64,000 nucleotides of DNA from Agromyces sp. SYSU T00194 (GTDB lineage: Bacteria; Actinomycetota; Actinomycetes; Actinomycetales; Microbacteriaceae). The translations under genes and the position numbers were made by a program. This document shows, in pieces, positions 18,592 through 27,326 of this stretch (position 1 is the stretch's first letter; each line of letters starts with the position of its first letter). Below the pieces are notes generated by a model. The model did not search any database. It was not told the origin of the DNA and was given only the letters and a program-made list of their open reading frames with translations. The stretch covers positions 1,612,001 through 1,676,000 of the forward strand of contig NZ_JBEPJZ010000001.1 in NCBI RefSeq assembly GCF_040496035.1. Direction: 5' to 3'.

Positions 18592-19407
18592 ATGCCACCC
18601 GACGACGACCTCGACGCGCTGCGTGCACGTCGGCGCGCGCTCGAGGCGGTGGTCTACGGCACGCCCGACGGGCACGCGTCCCGGGCCGCCGACGAGCTGG
18701 CCGAGGTGCTCGGGCGCATCGCCGCCCTCGAGCGACAGGCGGACGCCGCGACGGCGACGGCCCCGGCACCACCCGGCGCAGGGCGAGCGGATGCATCCGA
18801 GCCGGAGAAGTTCGATGCGCTGATCGCCGGGCTCGGCGACGACATCGACGACACCGACGCCTCGGCAGCGGCCGGGACTGACGCGGCCGGGGCGGCCGGG
18901 GCGGTCGACGAGGCCGCCGCGGACGACGCGCCGTCGGCACCCGGGCGCCGGCGGGGCATCCGCCGCCTCCTCCTCGCCGGGGCGGCGGTGGTCGCGCTCG
19001 TCGCGTGGTTCGCCGTCACGATCACGCCTCCGACGGGCCCGGGCCTGGCGATCTTCGAGCGCGAGCAGGCGGAGGCCGACGTGCTGCCGATGGCCGCGTT
19101 CCTCGCGCCGAGCGAGCGGGAGACGACCCGGCTCGTCCATGAGGAGTTCGGCTACGGGTTCTGGGCGTTCCGCGACCGCTCGGGGCGGGTGTGCCTGATC
19201 ATGCTGCAGCCGGGCACCATCGACGGGGCGGACGCGGACTGCGCCCAGGAGCCGACGTTCCTCGCCGGCGGGCTCTCGCTCGTGCTCGCCTACGAGGACA
19301 TCCCCGACGGGCTCCGTCCGGCGGACATGCGGATGGGCGAGGTGCTCCGCCTCATCTGGACCGCCGACGCGGCCGGGGTCGCGTGGACCATGGACGCCGA
19401 CGCCTGA
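18592..19407 (+). CDS. Single-pass membrane protein with VYG motif N-terminus (paralogue of 13666-14496)
   Basis: A 271-residue protein of unknown function with the same plan as its paralogue five kilobases away: MPPDDDLDALRARRRALEAV with VYG shortly after, an Ala-rich acidic linker, one transmembrane helix (RLLLAGAAVVALVAWFAVTI), the juxtamembrane GLAIFERE (compare GLDVFERP in the paralogue), then an external domain with FGYGFWAFRDRSGRVCLIML and a second Cys (DADCAQE). A TAGGCT -10 box lies at 18569-18574. The Stealth gene is divergent and the FBP gene follows after 35 bases. The shared external fold suggests a sensor or wall-associated role, which is only a guess. Confidence 0.75.
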   Translation: MPPDDDLDALRARRRALEAVVYGTPDGHASRAADELAEVLGRIAALERQADAATATAPAPPGAGRADASEPEKFDALIAGLGDDIDDTDASAAAGTDAAGAAGAVDEAAADDAPSAPGRRRGIRRLLLAGAAVVALVAWFAVTITPPTGPGLAIFEREQAEADVLPMAAFLAPSERETTRLVHEEFGYGFWAFRDRSGRVCLIMLQPGTIDGADADCAQEPTFLAGGLSLVLAYEDIPDGLRPADMRMGEVLRLIWTADAAGVAWTMDADA

Positions 19408-19442
19408 GGCAGACTGGAGACGTCGACCCGGGGAGGAATCGC

Positions 19443-19952
19443 GTGCGACCACTGACCGATGCGGAGATCCGGGCCTCGCTCGTGAACGCCGTGGACGACG
19501 AGGCCGAGCAGCTGTCGCTGCCGCTCGACTACCCGCTCACCGAGTGGGGGGCGATCGAGTTCCTCGGCTGGCGCGACCCGAGGGCCCGGCAGCGCGCCTA
19601 CCTCGTGACCCTGCGCGACGACCGGCCCGTCGGCATCGTGCTGCGCGCCGCCTCGACCACCATGTCGCGTCGCCACTCGGCGATCTGCAACCTCTGCCAC
19701 ACCATGCAGCCGGCCGACCAGATCTCGCTGTTCTCGGCGCTGCGGGCGGGCGACTCCGGCCAGCAGGGCAACTCGATCGGCACCTACATCTGCGCCGACC
19801 TGTCGTGCGCGGGCAACGTGCGCCTGGGCGCGCCGCTCGCGCCCCACGAGGTGCGCGCGCCCGGGCAGATGGAGCGGCGGATCGCGGAGACGGTGCGACG
19901 CACCGAGTCGTTCGTCGACGAGGTGCTGGGGGTGGCCGCGGGCGGACGCTAG
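19443..19952 (+). CDS. FBP-domain treble-clef zinc-finger protein (FusB-like EF-G-binding family)
   Basis: A 169-residue protein with a C-terminal treble-clef zinc finger of the FBP_C type. The four zinc ligands are visible as C82-x2-C85 (ICNLCHTM) and C117-x4-C122 (YICADLSC), embedded in the family consensus SLFSALRAG and GTYICADLSCAGNVR. Staphylococcal FusB-type proteins with this domain bind elongation factor G and release it from stalled ribosomes; actinobacterial homologues are annotated from that similarity only. Start is GTG 19443 with GGGGAGGA upstream. It precedes a DUF998 membrane gene by ten bases. Confidence 0.82.
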   Translation: MRPLTDAEIRASLVNAVDDEAEQLSLPLDYPLTEWGAIEFLGWRDPRARQRAYLVTLRDDRPVGIVLRAASTTMSRRHSAICNLCHTMQPADQISLFSALRAGDSGQQGNSIGTYICADLSCAGNVRLGAPLAPHEVRAPGQMERRIAETVRRTESFVDEVLGVAAGGR

Positions 19953-19955
19953 CGT
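19950..19955 (+). promoter_or_regulatory. -10 box TAGCGT, leaderless start of the DUF998 gene
   Basis: TAGCGT overlaps the stop codon of the FBP gene and ends seven bases before GTG 19963. Confidence 0.4.
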
Positions 19956-19962
19956 GACCGGT

Positions 19963-21105
19963 GTGAGCATCGCGACGCGCAGGCCCGGCTTCCTCGACTC
20001 CTGGCGCGCGCCGACCGCCGAGACGGTCGAGGCGAGCGCGATCGTCGCGGCGGCGGTCGCCTTCGTCGTCGCGGCCGTGTCGATGCTCCTCGTCGGCGGC
20101 CTCGAGTCGATCCCGATCACGGGCTGGGGCTCGGTCGCCGAGGTCTCGGCGTTCGCGGCCGCGATCTCGGCGGCGATCGCCTTCGGCGTCGGCTACCTCG
20201 TGCAGGGACTGCCGCTGAACGCGGCCTACGCCGAGCGCACGCCGACCTGGGCGCGCTGGATCGACGGGGTCGCGCTCGCGCTCACCGCCGCCGTGCTCGT
20301 GCTGCTGTTCGTCGTCGGGCTCGGGTCGCTGCTCGGCGACGCGTTCCTCGGCGCGAGCCTCTACGGCCTGACCGCGGCGCTGCTGGCGGGCGCCATCGCC
20401 GCCGTGGCCGCGTACTTCACGTACCTCGTCGCGGCCGGGGTGTCGGCGACCTCGATCGCGACGCTGCTCGCGTTCTTCCTCGTGAGCGGATGCCTCGGCA
20501 GCATGCTGACCGCGTCCGACCCGCTCTGGTGGCAGAAGAACCTCTCCGCCCTCGGCACCGTGCGCGACCTGTCGGGCTACGCGTTCGGCATCACGCTCAT
20601 CCTCGGCGGGCTCGTGGTGGTCGCCCTCGCACGCTACATCGGCGGCGAGCTGCGACAGTGGGCCTCCGAGCGCGGGCTCGTCGCGGAGCGGGGCATCCGC
20701 ATCATCACCGCCGGCCTGGTGCTGCTCGGGGCCTTCCTCGCCTGCGTCGGCCTCTTCCCGGTCGACCTGCACTTCGCGCTGCACAACTCGGTCGCGTCGG
20801 GCATGGCGGTCGTCTACCTGGTGCTCGTGGTCGGCCTGCGCTGGTTCCTGCCCGGCTTCCCGAACGCGTTCCTCGTGCTGGGCTACGCCTTCCTCGGCAC
20901 CATCCTCGTGAGCGTGCTCATGTTCTTCCCATTCGGGTACTACAACCTCACGGCCGTCGAGCTGGTCGCGGCGGGGCTCATCTTCAGCTGGCTGATCATC
21001 TTCATCCGCAACATCACCGCATCGACGACCGATCGGCGCGTGCAGCAGGTCAGCGCCCGCATGACGGGCGACCCGGCCGCGCCCGTGCGCGAGCCGGGCT
21101 ACTAG
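19963..21105 (+). CDS. DUF998-family integral membrane protein
   Basis: A 380-residue polytopic membrane protein with roughly ten hydrophobic segments. The second half carries the DUF998-type pattern DPLWWQKNLSALGTVRDLSG and FPVDLHFALHNSVASGMAVV; the first half is a further membrane domain. Function of the family is unknown. GTG 19963 is preferred from the TAGCGT box; GTG 19954 would add three residues. The gene ends with a short cytosolic tail (RVQQVSARMTGDP). Confidence 0.75.
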   Translation: MSIATRRPGFLDSWRAPTAETVEASAIVAAAVAFVVAAVSMLLVGGLESIPITGWGSVAEVSAFAAAISAAIAFGVGYLVQGLPLNAAYAERTPTWARWIDGVALALTAAVLVLLFVVGLGSLLGDAFLGASLYGLTAALLAGAIAAVAAYFTYLVAAGVSATSIATLLAFFLVSGCLGSMLTASDPLWWQKNLSALGTVRDLSGYAFGITLILGGLVVVALARYIGGELRQWASERGLVAERGIRIITAGLVLLGAFLACVGLFPVDLHFALHNSVASGMAVVYLVLVVGLRWFLPGFPNAFLVLGYAFLGTILVSVLMFFPFGYYNLTAVELVAAGLIFSWLIIFIRNITASTTDRRVQQVSARMTGDPAAPVREPGY

Positions 21106-21125
21106 GCGGTCGGGGCCGCACGCGA

Positions 21126-21953
21126 TCAGCGCGAGGTCGTGAGCGGCACCGGGGCGAGCGCGGGGCGCTTCGCGGTGCGCCCGTCGCCGGAGGAGCGCCC
21201 CGTGAGCCGACGACCGATCCACGGCATCACGAACTCCCGGTAGTAGGCGGCGGTGTTGCGGCTGCGGCCCGTCGCGGGCGCGGCGGCGACCTCGGCGACA
21301 CCCCATTCCGGGGGCGTGGGCACGTCGAGCGCAGTGAGCACGTTGCTCGCCACGCGCGCGTGGCCGAGCGAGTTGAGGTGGAGCTTGTCCGCCGACCAGT
21401 AGCGGATGTCGCGCAGCCCGGCATCCGACCAGTTGTCGACCCGGGTGACCCCGTCGAGGGCGCCCCAGCCGAAGACCTCCTCGGCCAGCGCATCGCCGCG
21501 TCGGCCGAAGACGCCACCCATGGGCAGGTGGTCGGTCGGGTTCGCGCCCGACAGCAGGAGCACGTGGATGCCCGCGTCGCGGATGCGGTCGACCGCCCCG
21601 CGCAGCCGGTCGGCGACCTCGGGCACCGTGATGCGCGGGCGGAGGATGTCGTTGCCGCCGCCGTTCAGGCTGATCAGCTCCGGCCGGAGCGCGATCGCCG
21701 GCTCGAGCTGCTCGTCGATGATCGGGCCGAGCTTGCGGCCGCGGATCGCGAGGTTGGCGTAGCGGACGGTGGCTGCGGTGCCGGATGCCTCGGTGCCGGG
21801 TGCCGCGGTGCCGGATGCCTCGGCCTGCGCCGCCGCGTGCCGGGCCAGCCCGAGCGCGACGAAGTCGGCCCACCCGCGCACCGTGCCGTCGGGGAGCTCG
21901 TCGCCGACACCCTCCGTGAAGCTGTCGCCGATCGCCGCGTAGCTGTGGAACAC
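21126..21953 (-). CDS. SGNH/GDSL-family hydrolase
   Basis: A 275-residue esterase/lipase-like enzyme without a signal peptide. Block I is AAIGDSFTEGVGDE (Ser in GDSF), block III is SLNGGGNDILRPR, and the catalytic Asp-His pair is SADKLHLNSLGHARV (DxxH). A low-complexity insert with the twice-repeated EASGTAA sits in a loop after the first helix and is encoded by a short repeat of GGATGCCTCGGTGCC-type sequence. A TAGTCT box (21965-21960) six bases before GTG 21953 predicts a leaderless mRNA. Substrate unknown. Confidence 0.85.
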   Translation of the reverse strand: MFHSYAAIGDSFTEGVGDELPDGTVRGWADFVALGLARHAAAQAEASGTAAPGTEASGTAATVRYANLAIRGRKLGPIIDEQLEPAIALRPELISLNGGGNDILRPRITVPEVADRLRGAVDRIRDAGIHVLLLSGANPTDHLPMGGVFGRRGDALAEEVFGWGALDGVTRVDNWSDAGLRDIRYWSADKLHLNSLGHARVASNVLTALDVPTPPEWGVAEVAAAPATGRSRNTAAYYREFVMPWIGRRLTGRSSGDGRTAKRPALAPVPLTTSR

Positions 21954-21959
21954 CGGCCC

Positions 21960-21965
21960 AGACTA
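21960..21965 (-). promoter_or_regulatory. -10 box TAGTCT, leaderless start of the SGNH hydrolase gene
   Basis: On the minus strand TAGTCT is followed by six bases and GTG 21953. Confidence 0.5.
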
Positions 21966-21990
21966 GCCGGACCGCGCGCCCCGCCAGGGG

Positions 21991-22182
21991 CTACCCGGTC
22001 TGCGCGTGCTCCACCTCGCAGTCGGAGCCGGGGAAGATGAGGCTCTCGTGGCCGTCGTCGAACCGCACGAGGTAGGGCGGTGCGCCGTCCTCGCCGCGGA
22101 CGTCGATGATCTCGCCGTGCCGTTCCGCCTGGCCGACCTGCTTGCCGTGGATGATGAGGCGCTCGCCCGTGACCGCATGCAT
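21991..22182 (-). CDS. DUF1918 domain protein, 63 aa
   Basis: A small soluble protein that is essentially one DUF1918 domain: MHAVTGERLIIHGKQVGQAE, then REGEIIDV-like RHGEIIDVRGEDG and PYLVRFDDGHESLIFPGSD, the SH3-like barrel pattern of the family. Function unknown, though such proteins are common in actinobacteria. ATG 22182 is preceded by GGAGGG with six bases spacing. Transcribed with or after the PucR gene (17 bases apart). Confidence 0.85.
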   Translation of the reverse strand: MHAVTGERLIIHGKQVGQAERHGEIIDVRGEDGAPPYLVRFDDGHESLIFPGSDCEVEHAQTG

Positions 22183-22199
22183 CGTGATCCCTCCGCCTC

Positions 22200-23795
22200 T
22201 CAGGGTACGCCGGGCGCTCCGTCGCGGCCAGACCCGTCCGCGTCCGCGTCGGGGCCGTCGTCCGCGCCGGCATCCGCAGCCAGCAGCGCGGCCCACAGGT
22301 CCGCCCGGGCGTGGAACGTGGAGAGGTCGCGCCCGAGCAGGCGCTCCGCGTGCTGCACGCGGGCGCGCACCGTGTGGCGGTGCACGCCGAGCGCGCGCGC
22401 CGCCGCGTCGAACTGCCCGTTGCGCTCGAGCCAGGCGCGCAGGGTCTCGACGAGCGCGGTGCCCTCCGCGGCATCGTGGGCGACGAGCGGATCGAGCGCG
22501 GCCCGCGCGACGTCGCGCGCATCGGTGCGTGCGAGGTAGGCGAGCACGCCCTGGCGCGCGACGTCGTCGAACTCGACCACGCTCGCGGTGCGCGCCTCGG
22601 CCGCGCGGTCCAGGGCGCGGCGCGCCTCGGCGTGTCCGCGGGCGAGGTCGTGCCAGGCGACCGGCCCGGCGACGCCGACCGCGACGCCGAACGCCCGTGC
22701 GAGCTCGTCCACGAGCGCGCGGTCGGCGGGGTCGAGGCAGATCGCCACGCGGTCGTCGTCGCAGGCGAAGAACAGGGCGCCCTCGCGGGTGTCGACCTGC
22801 AGCTCGAGCCACTCGACGAGCCCGCCCACCGGCTCCGGGGCCGCCGCGACGGCCACCTGGACGGGCCCGGCGGGCAGCGCGCCCCACATCTCGCGCGCGA
22901 TGCGGTCGGGCAGCGCGACGTCGCCGGCCAGCATCGCGTGCAGGAGCCCGGTGCGCAGCAGTCCCGTGGCGCGGTCGAGGTGGCGGTGCTGCTCGAGTGC
23001 CAGGCCGGCCATGGCGATGACCGCGGTCATGACGCCCCGCCCCGCCTGGTCGAGCCGGTCGGCACCGCCGACGGCGAGCACGCCGCGGAGCGCCCCGCCG
23101 ATGCCGAGCGTGTGCAGGCTCACCCGGTCGGTGCCGACCGGCACGATCACGCTCGCCCGCTGCCCGCGGCGGAGCAGCTCGCGCGCGCCGTCGCGCACGA
23201 CCTCGATGCCCGCGGCGTCGAGCCCGCCCGCGGGGTACTCGCGGTCGACCCTGCCGCCCGCGCCGACGAGCGCGACCCACTGGCCGAGTTGGCGGGAGAG
23301 CTCGGCGAGCGTGGCGCTCAGGCCGTCGGGCCGGAGGGCCGCGAGGGCGAGCGCGCGCTGCGCCCCGAGCGCCCAGGTGCGCCGTGCGTACGCCTCCTCG
23401 GCGATGCCGGCGGCGACCGTGCGCGCGATCGCGATGAACGGGGTCGGGTAGGGCACCTCGACGAGCGGGAGACGGCGCGACGCGCACGCCGCGACGAGCG
23501 TGTCGGGCGTGCCGTCGCGCAGCACCTCGGTGCCGAAGCCCAGTCCCGCCACCCCGCGGTCGACGAGCCGGGCGACGTACGCGTCGGCGAACCCCGCGTC
23601 GGCGCCCTCGAACTGGCGGCCGGTCGTCAGCAGCAGCCCGCTCGCGTCGAGGAACGGCGTCGGGTCGGCGAGGTCGGACGCATGCGCCCATTCCACCGGG
23701 GCGTCGAGCGCCCCGGTCCGCAGGGCCGCCTCGTCGCCCACGAGGCGCAGGTCGAGTTCGCGATGGTCGAGCAGGGTGCGCAGGGTGGGATGCAT
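22200..23795 (-). CDS. PucR-family transcriptional regulator, probable GABA-utilisation regulator
   Basis: A 531-residue regulator. The N-terminal PucR domain covers LRTLLDHRELDLRLVG and DLADPTPFLDASGLLLTTGR; the middle is a GGDEF-like CdaR region; the C-terminus is the HTH_30 domain with TLRAWLERNGQFDAAARALG and VHRHTVRARVQHAERLLGRD. It is divergent from gabT-gabD. In Corynebacterium glutamicum a PucR-type protein, GabR, activates gab genes, so an equivalent role is likely. ATG 23795 is chosen because it starts the conserved MHPTLRTLLDH; an upstream start 11 codons earlier is possible. The tail is acidic and low-complexity. Confidence 0.85.
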   Translation of the reverse strand: MHPTLRTLLDHRELDLRLVGDEAALRTGALDAPVEWAHASDLADPTPFLDASGLLLTTGRQFEGADAGFADAYVARLVDRGVAGLGFGTEVLRDGTPDTLVAACASRRLPLVEVPYPTPFIAIARTVAAGIAEEAYARRTWALGAQRALALAALRPDGLSATLAELSRQLGQWVALVGAGGRVDREYPAGGLDAAGIEVVRDGARELLRRGQRASVIVPVGTDRVSLHTLGIGGALRGVLAVGGADRLDQAGRGVMTAVIAMAGLALEQHRHLDRATGLLRTGLLHAMLAGDVALPDRIAREMWGALPAGPVQVAVAAAPEPVGGLVEWLELQVDTREGALFFACDDDRVAICLDPADRALVDELARAFGVAVGVAGPVAWHDLARGHAEARRALDRAAEARTASVVEFDDVARQGVLAYLARTDARDVARAALDPLVAHDAAEGTALVETLRAWLERNGQFDAAARALGVHRHTVRARVQHAERLLGRDLSTFHARADLWAALLAADAGADDGPDADADGSGRDGAPGVP

Positions 23796-23830
23796 CGCAG
23801 GTCCGATCGCTCGCGTGGCAGGGGGCATCC

Positions 23831-23910
23831 GTACTGTACATCGCGGCCAGCTTCATCGGGCGGATTGGACGCTGCGTACACCGCAGACGACGCGTTGCGG
23901 AACCTACGAT
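23831..23910. promoter_or_regulatory. PucR/gabT divergent control region
   Basis: Contains GTACTGTAC (23831-23839), a CTGCG-N5-CGCAG inverted repeat (23872-23886) and a gabT -10 box TACGAT (23905-23910) with no recognisable -35, as expected for an activator-dependent promoter. These are candidate PucR sites; no consensus can be assigned from one copy. Confidence 0.4.
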
Positions 23911-23983
23911 CGGACCAGCGCACCCGCCCCGTCGACCCGACGGCCGTCCGTGCGCGCTCGCCCGCCACCCGAAGGAGTCCGCC

Positions 23984-25372
23984 ATGACCCTCGCCGAACC
24001 CCGCTCCACCGAGGTCGCCGCCGCCGTCGGCGGCCCGGCCCTGCCGCAGCAGCGGCGCCTGGCCACGTCGATCCCCGGGCCCCGCTCGTCGGAGCTGCTC
24101 GCCCGCAAGGCCGCGGCGGTCGCACGCGGCGTCGGCCACGCGGCCCCCGTGCACGTGGTGGCCGCGGGCGGCGGCGTGCTGGTCGACGCCGACGGCAACT
24201 CCTTGATCGACCTGGGCTCGGGCATCGCCGTCACGAGCGTGGGCAACAGCAACCCTCGGGTGGTCGACGCGGTCTCCCGACAGCTCGAGGCGTTCACGCA
24301 CACCTGCTTCACCATCGCCCCCTACGACGGCTACGTGTCGGTCGCCGAGGCGCTGAACCGCCTGACCCCGGGCGACCACGCCAAGCGCAGCGCGCTGTTC
24401 AACTCGGGCGCCGAGGCCGTCGAGAACGCGGTGAAGATCGCCCGCCGGGCCACCCGCAAGCAGGCCGTCGTCGCGTTCGACCACGCCTACCACGGACGCA
24501 CCAACCTCACCATGGGCCTCACCGCCAAGAACATCCCGTACAAGCACGGGTTCGGCCCGTTCGCCCCCGAGGTGTACCGGGCGCCGCTGTCGTACCCGTT
24601 CCGCGACGGCGGGCTGAGCGGGGCGGATGCGGCGGCACGGGCCATCCTCCAGATCGAGAAGCAGATCGGGGCCGAGAACCTCGCCGCGCTCATCATCGAG
24701 CCGATCCAGGGCGAGGGCGGGTTCATCGTGCCGGCCGAGGGCTTCCTGCCGGCGCTCGCCGACTGGGCGCGCGCCAACGACGTGGTCTTCATCGCCGACG
24801 AGGTGCAGACCGGGTTCGGCCGCACCGGCGCGATGTTCGCGATGGAGCACGAGGGCGTCGTGCCCGACCTCGTCGTGACCGCGAAGGGCATCGCGGGCGG
24901 CCTGCCGCTCGCCGCCGTCACCGGCCGCGCCGAGATCATGGACGCGTCCGACCCGGGCGGACTCGGCGGCACCTACGGCGGCAACCCGCTCGCCTGCGCC
25001 GCCGCGCTCGCCGCGATCGAGGCGTACGAGCAGGACGGCCTCGTCGAGCGCGCCGCCGCCATCGGCGAGGTGCTGCTCGGTCGCCTCGCCGAGCTGCAGG
25101 CCGCCGACCCGCGCGTCGGCGACGTGCGCGGACGCGGCGCGATGGTCGCGATGGAACTCGTCGACCCGGTGACGGGCGCCCCCGACGCGGCGCTGACGTC
25201 GCGCATCGCCGCCTCGGCGGTCGCGCAGGGCGTGGTCGTGCTCACCTGCGGGACGTACGGGAACGTCATCCGCTTCCTCCCGCCGCTGACGATCTCCGAC
25301 GCGCTCCTGCTCGAAGGGCTGGGCGTGGTCGCCGACGCCCTGGCCGCCGCGACCGAGGAGGTGCAGGCATGA
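23984..25372 (+). CDS. gabT: 4-aminobutyrate-2-oxoglutarate transaminase
   Basis: A 462-residue class III PLP-dependent aminotransferase that moves the amino group of GABA to 2-oxoglutarate, giving succinic semialdehyde. Visible: SGIAVTSVGN near residue 75, the cofactor-phosphate loop NSGAEAVENAVKIARR, DHAYHGRTNLTMGLT, the Asp of IIADEVQTGFGRTG-type (FIADEVQTGFGRTG) and the PLP lysine in VTAKGIAGGLPLAAVTGR. The length and these motifs match actinobacterial GabT. A good AAGGAG precedes ATG 23984. Its stop overlaps the gabD start (ATGA). GabT enzymes also accept 5-aminovalerate, which matters for the glutarate cluster at 53-57 kb. Confidence 0.93.
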   Translation: MTLAEPRSTEVAAAVGGPALPQQRRLATSIPGPRSSELLARKAAAVARGVGHAAPVHVVAAGGGVLVDADGNSLIDLGSGIAVTSVGNSNPRVVDAVSRQLEAFTHTCFTIAPYDGYVSVAEALNRLTPGDHAKRSALFNSGAEAVENAVKIARRATRKQAVVAFDHAYHGRTNLTMGLTAKNIPYKHGFGPFAPEVYRAPLSYPFRDGGLSGADAAARAILQIEKQIGAENLAALIIEPIQGEGGFIVPAEGFLPALADWARANDVVFIADEVQTGFGRTGAMFAMEHEGVVPDLVVTAKGIAGGLPLAAVTGRAEIMDASDPGGLGGTYGGNPLACAAALAAIEAYEQDGLVERAAAIGEVLLGRLAELQAADPRVGDVRGRGAMVAMELVDPVTGAPDAALTSRIAASAVAQGVVVLTCGTYGNVIRFLPPLTISDALLLEGLGVVADALAAATEEVQA

Positions 25373-26838
25373 GCGCCACCGCCACGCGCGAGGCCGCACT
25401 GCTCGCCGGCATCCCGACCCGCCTGTCGATCGGCGGCGAGTGGGTCGAGGCGTCGGGCGGCGCCACGCTGCCCGTGCACGACCCGTCGACCGGCGAGGTG
25501 CTCGTGCACATCGCCGACGCGAGCGTCGAGGACGGCGCACGCGCGCTCGACGCGGCCGTCGCCGCGCAGGATTCGTGGGCGGCGACCGCCCCGCGGCAGC
25601 GCGCCGAGATCCTGCGCCGGGCGTTCGACCTGCTGCAGGAGCGCGCCGACGACTTCGCGCTGCTGATGACCCTCGAGATGGGCAAGCCGCTCGCCGAGGC
25701 GCGCGGCGAGGTGACCTACGGCGGCGAGTTCCTGCGCTGGTTCAGCGAGGAGGCCGTGCGCATCCACGGCCGCTACGGGCTGAACCCCGAGGGCACCGGC
25801 CACATGGTCGTCTCGCAGCGGCCCGTCGGCCCCTGCTTCCTGATCACCCCGTGGAACTTCCCGCTCGCCATGGCGACCCGCAAGATCGCGCCCGCGCTGG
25901 CGGCCGGCTGCACCGTGGTCGTGAAGCCCGCCGCGCTCACCCCGCTCACGACGCTCGCGTTCGTCGCCCTGCTCGAGGAGGCGGGCCTGCCCGGCGGCGT
26001 GGTGAACGTCATCACGACCTCGCGCTCGTCGGCGGTGTCGTCGCCGATCATCGCCGACCCGCGCCTGCGCAAGCTCTCCTTCACCGGCTCGACGCCCGTC
26101 GGGCAGGCGCTGCTGCGCGAGGCCGCGAACGGTGTGCTGCGGGTGTCGATGGAGCTCGGCGGCAACGCCCCGTTCGTGGTCTTCGAGGACGCCGACCTCG
26201 ACAAGGCCGTCGACGGCGCGATGCTCGCGAAGTTCCGCAACATCGGGCAGGCCTGCACGGCCGCCAACCGGTTCATCGTGCACGAGTCGGTCGCCGACGT
26301 GTTCGCGGCCCGGGTCGCCGAGCGGGTGCGCGCGATGCGCGTCGGCCGCGGCACCGAGGACGGCGTGCAGATCGGGCCGCTCATCGACGAGCGCGCCGTC
26401 GCCACGACGGGCGAGCTGGTGGCCGACGCGGTCGGGCGCGGCGCGACGGTGCTCGCCGGCGGCGAGGCATCCGGCGGCCCCGGCTCGTTCTTCGCGCCGA
26501 CCGTGCTCGCGGGCGTCGCACCCGGCTCGCGGTTGCTGGCGGAGGAGATCTTCGGGCCGGTGCTCGGCATCACGACCTTCGCCGACGAGGACGAGGCCGT
26601 GCGGCTCGCCAACGCGACCGAGTACGGCCTGGTGTCGTACGTGTTCACGCAGGACCTCGCGCGCGGGCACCGCATGATCGACCGGCTCGACACCGGCATG
26701 ATGGGCCTGAACGCGGGCGTCGTGTCGAACGCGGCGGCGCCGTTCGGCGGCGTCAAGGCGTCGGGCCTCGGCCGCGAGGGCGGGTTCGAGGGCATCCACG
26801 AGTACCTCTCGACGAAGTACACGCTGATCCCCGCCTGA
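25369..26838 (+). CDS. gabD: Succinate-semialdehyde dehydrogenase
   Basis: A 489-residue NAD(P)-dependent aldehyde dehydrogenase completing GABA breakdown to succinate. Conserved elements: PWNFPLAMATRKIAPALAAG, the cofactor strand SFTGSTPVGQALLREA, the general-base glutamate in SMELGGNAPF and the catalytic cysteine in NIGQACTAANRF, ending with NAAAPFGGVKASGLGREGGF. It is coupled to gabT by ATGA. A separate, less similar dehydrogenase of the same class is at 53.3 kb. No gabP permease is present in the window. Confidence 0.92.
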   Translation: MSATATREAALLAGIPTRLSIGGEWVEASGGATLPVHDPSTGEVLVHIADASVEDGARALDAAVAAQDSWAATAPRQRAEILRRAFDLLQERADDFALLMTLEMGKPLAEARGEVTYGGEFLRWFSEEAVRIHGRYGLNPEGTGHMVVSQRPVGPCFLITPWNFPLAMATRKIAPALAAGCTVVVKPAALTPLTTLAFVALLEEAGLPGGVVNVITTSRSSAVSSPIIADPRLRKLSFTGSTPVGQALLREAANGVLRVSMELGGNAPFVVFEDADLDKAVDGAMLAKFRNIGQACTAANRFIVHESVADVFAARVAERVRAMRVGRGTEDGVQIGPLIDERAVATTGELVADAVGRGATVLAGGEASGGPGSFFAPTVLAGVAPGSRLLAEEIFGPVLGITTFADEDEAVRLANATEYGLVSYVFTQDLARGHRMIDRLDTGMMGLNAGVVSNAAAPFGGVKASGLGREGGFEGIHEYLSTKYTLIPA

Positions 26839-26864
26839 CCCGGGGGCGCGCGAACCTCCACCCG

Positions 26865-26870
26865 TAGACT
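26865..26870 (+). promoter_or_regulatory. -10 box TAGACT, leaderless start of the hadA-like gene
   Basis: TAGACT ends six bases before GTG 26877. Confidence 0.5.
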
Positions 26871-26876
26871 GTCGGG

Positions 26877-27326
26877 GTGTCAGTGAACCCCGAGCTGCTG
26901 GGCCGCGAGTTCGCGCCCACCGAGCCCTACCTCGTCGGTCGCGAGAAGGTGCGCGAGTTCGCGCGCGCCGTGTTCGCGACGAACCCGATCCACTTCGACC
27001 CCGAGGCCGCGCGCGCGGCCGGCCACGCCGACGTGGTCGCCCCGCCGACGTTCCCGGTCGTCGTGCAGGAGCACACGCTCGCGCAGCTGCTCGCCGAGCC
27101 CGACGCCGGCATCGACTTCAGCCGAGTCGTGCACGGCGACCAGCGCTTCAGCTACTCGCGCCCGGTCGTCGCGGGCGACGAGCTGACCGCGCAGCTCGCG
27201 GTCACGAGCGTGAAGACGCTCGGCGGCAACGCCATGGTCACCGCCGAGTCGACGATGACGGATGCCGCGGGCGCGCACGTCGTCACGGCGATCTCGTCGC
27301 TCGTCGTGCGGGGAGGGGACGCATGA
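26877..27326 (+). CDS. MaoC-like (3R)-hydroxyacyl dehydratase subunit, HadA-type (FAS1-like dehydratase)
   Basis: A 149-residue hotdog-fold protein. It has the hydratase-2 region ATNPIHFDPEAARAAGHADV but lacks the catalytic Asp that normally precedes NPIH (GDxNPIH in the partner gene), which matches the non-catalytic HadA-type subunit of the mycobacterial HadAB dehydratase. The next gene overlaps it by four bases and encodes the subunit with an intact active site. The pair would dehydrate 3-hydroxyacyl-ACP intermediates in fatty acid synthesis or modification. GTG 26877 follows the -10 box directly. Confidence 0.82.
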   Translation: MSVNPELLGREFAPTEPYLVGREKVREFARAVFATNPIHFDPEAARAAGHADVVAPPTFPVVVQEHTLAQLLAEPDAGIDFSRVVHGDQRFSYSRPVVAGDELTAQLAVTSVKTLGGNAMVTAESTMTDAAGAHVVTAISSLVVRGGDA

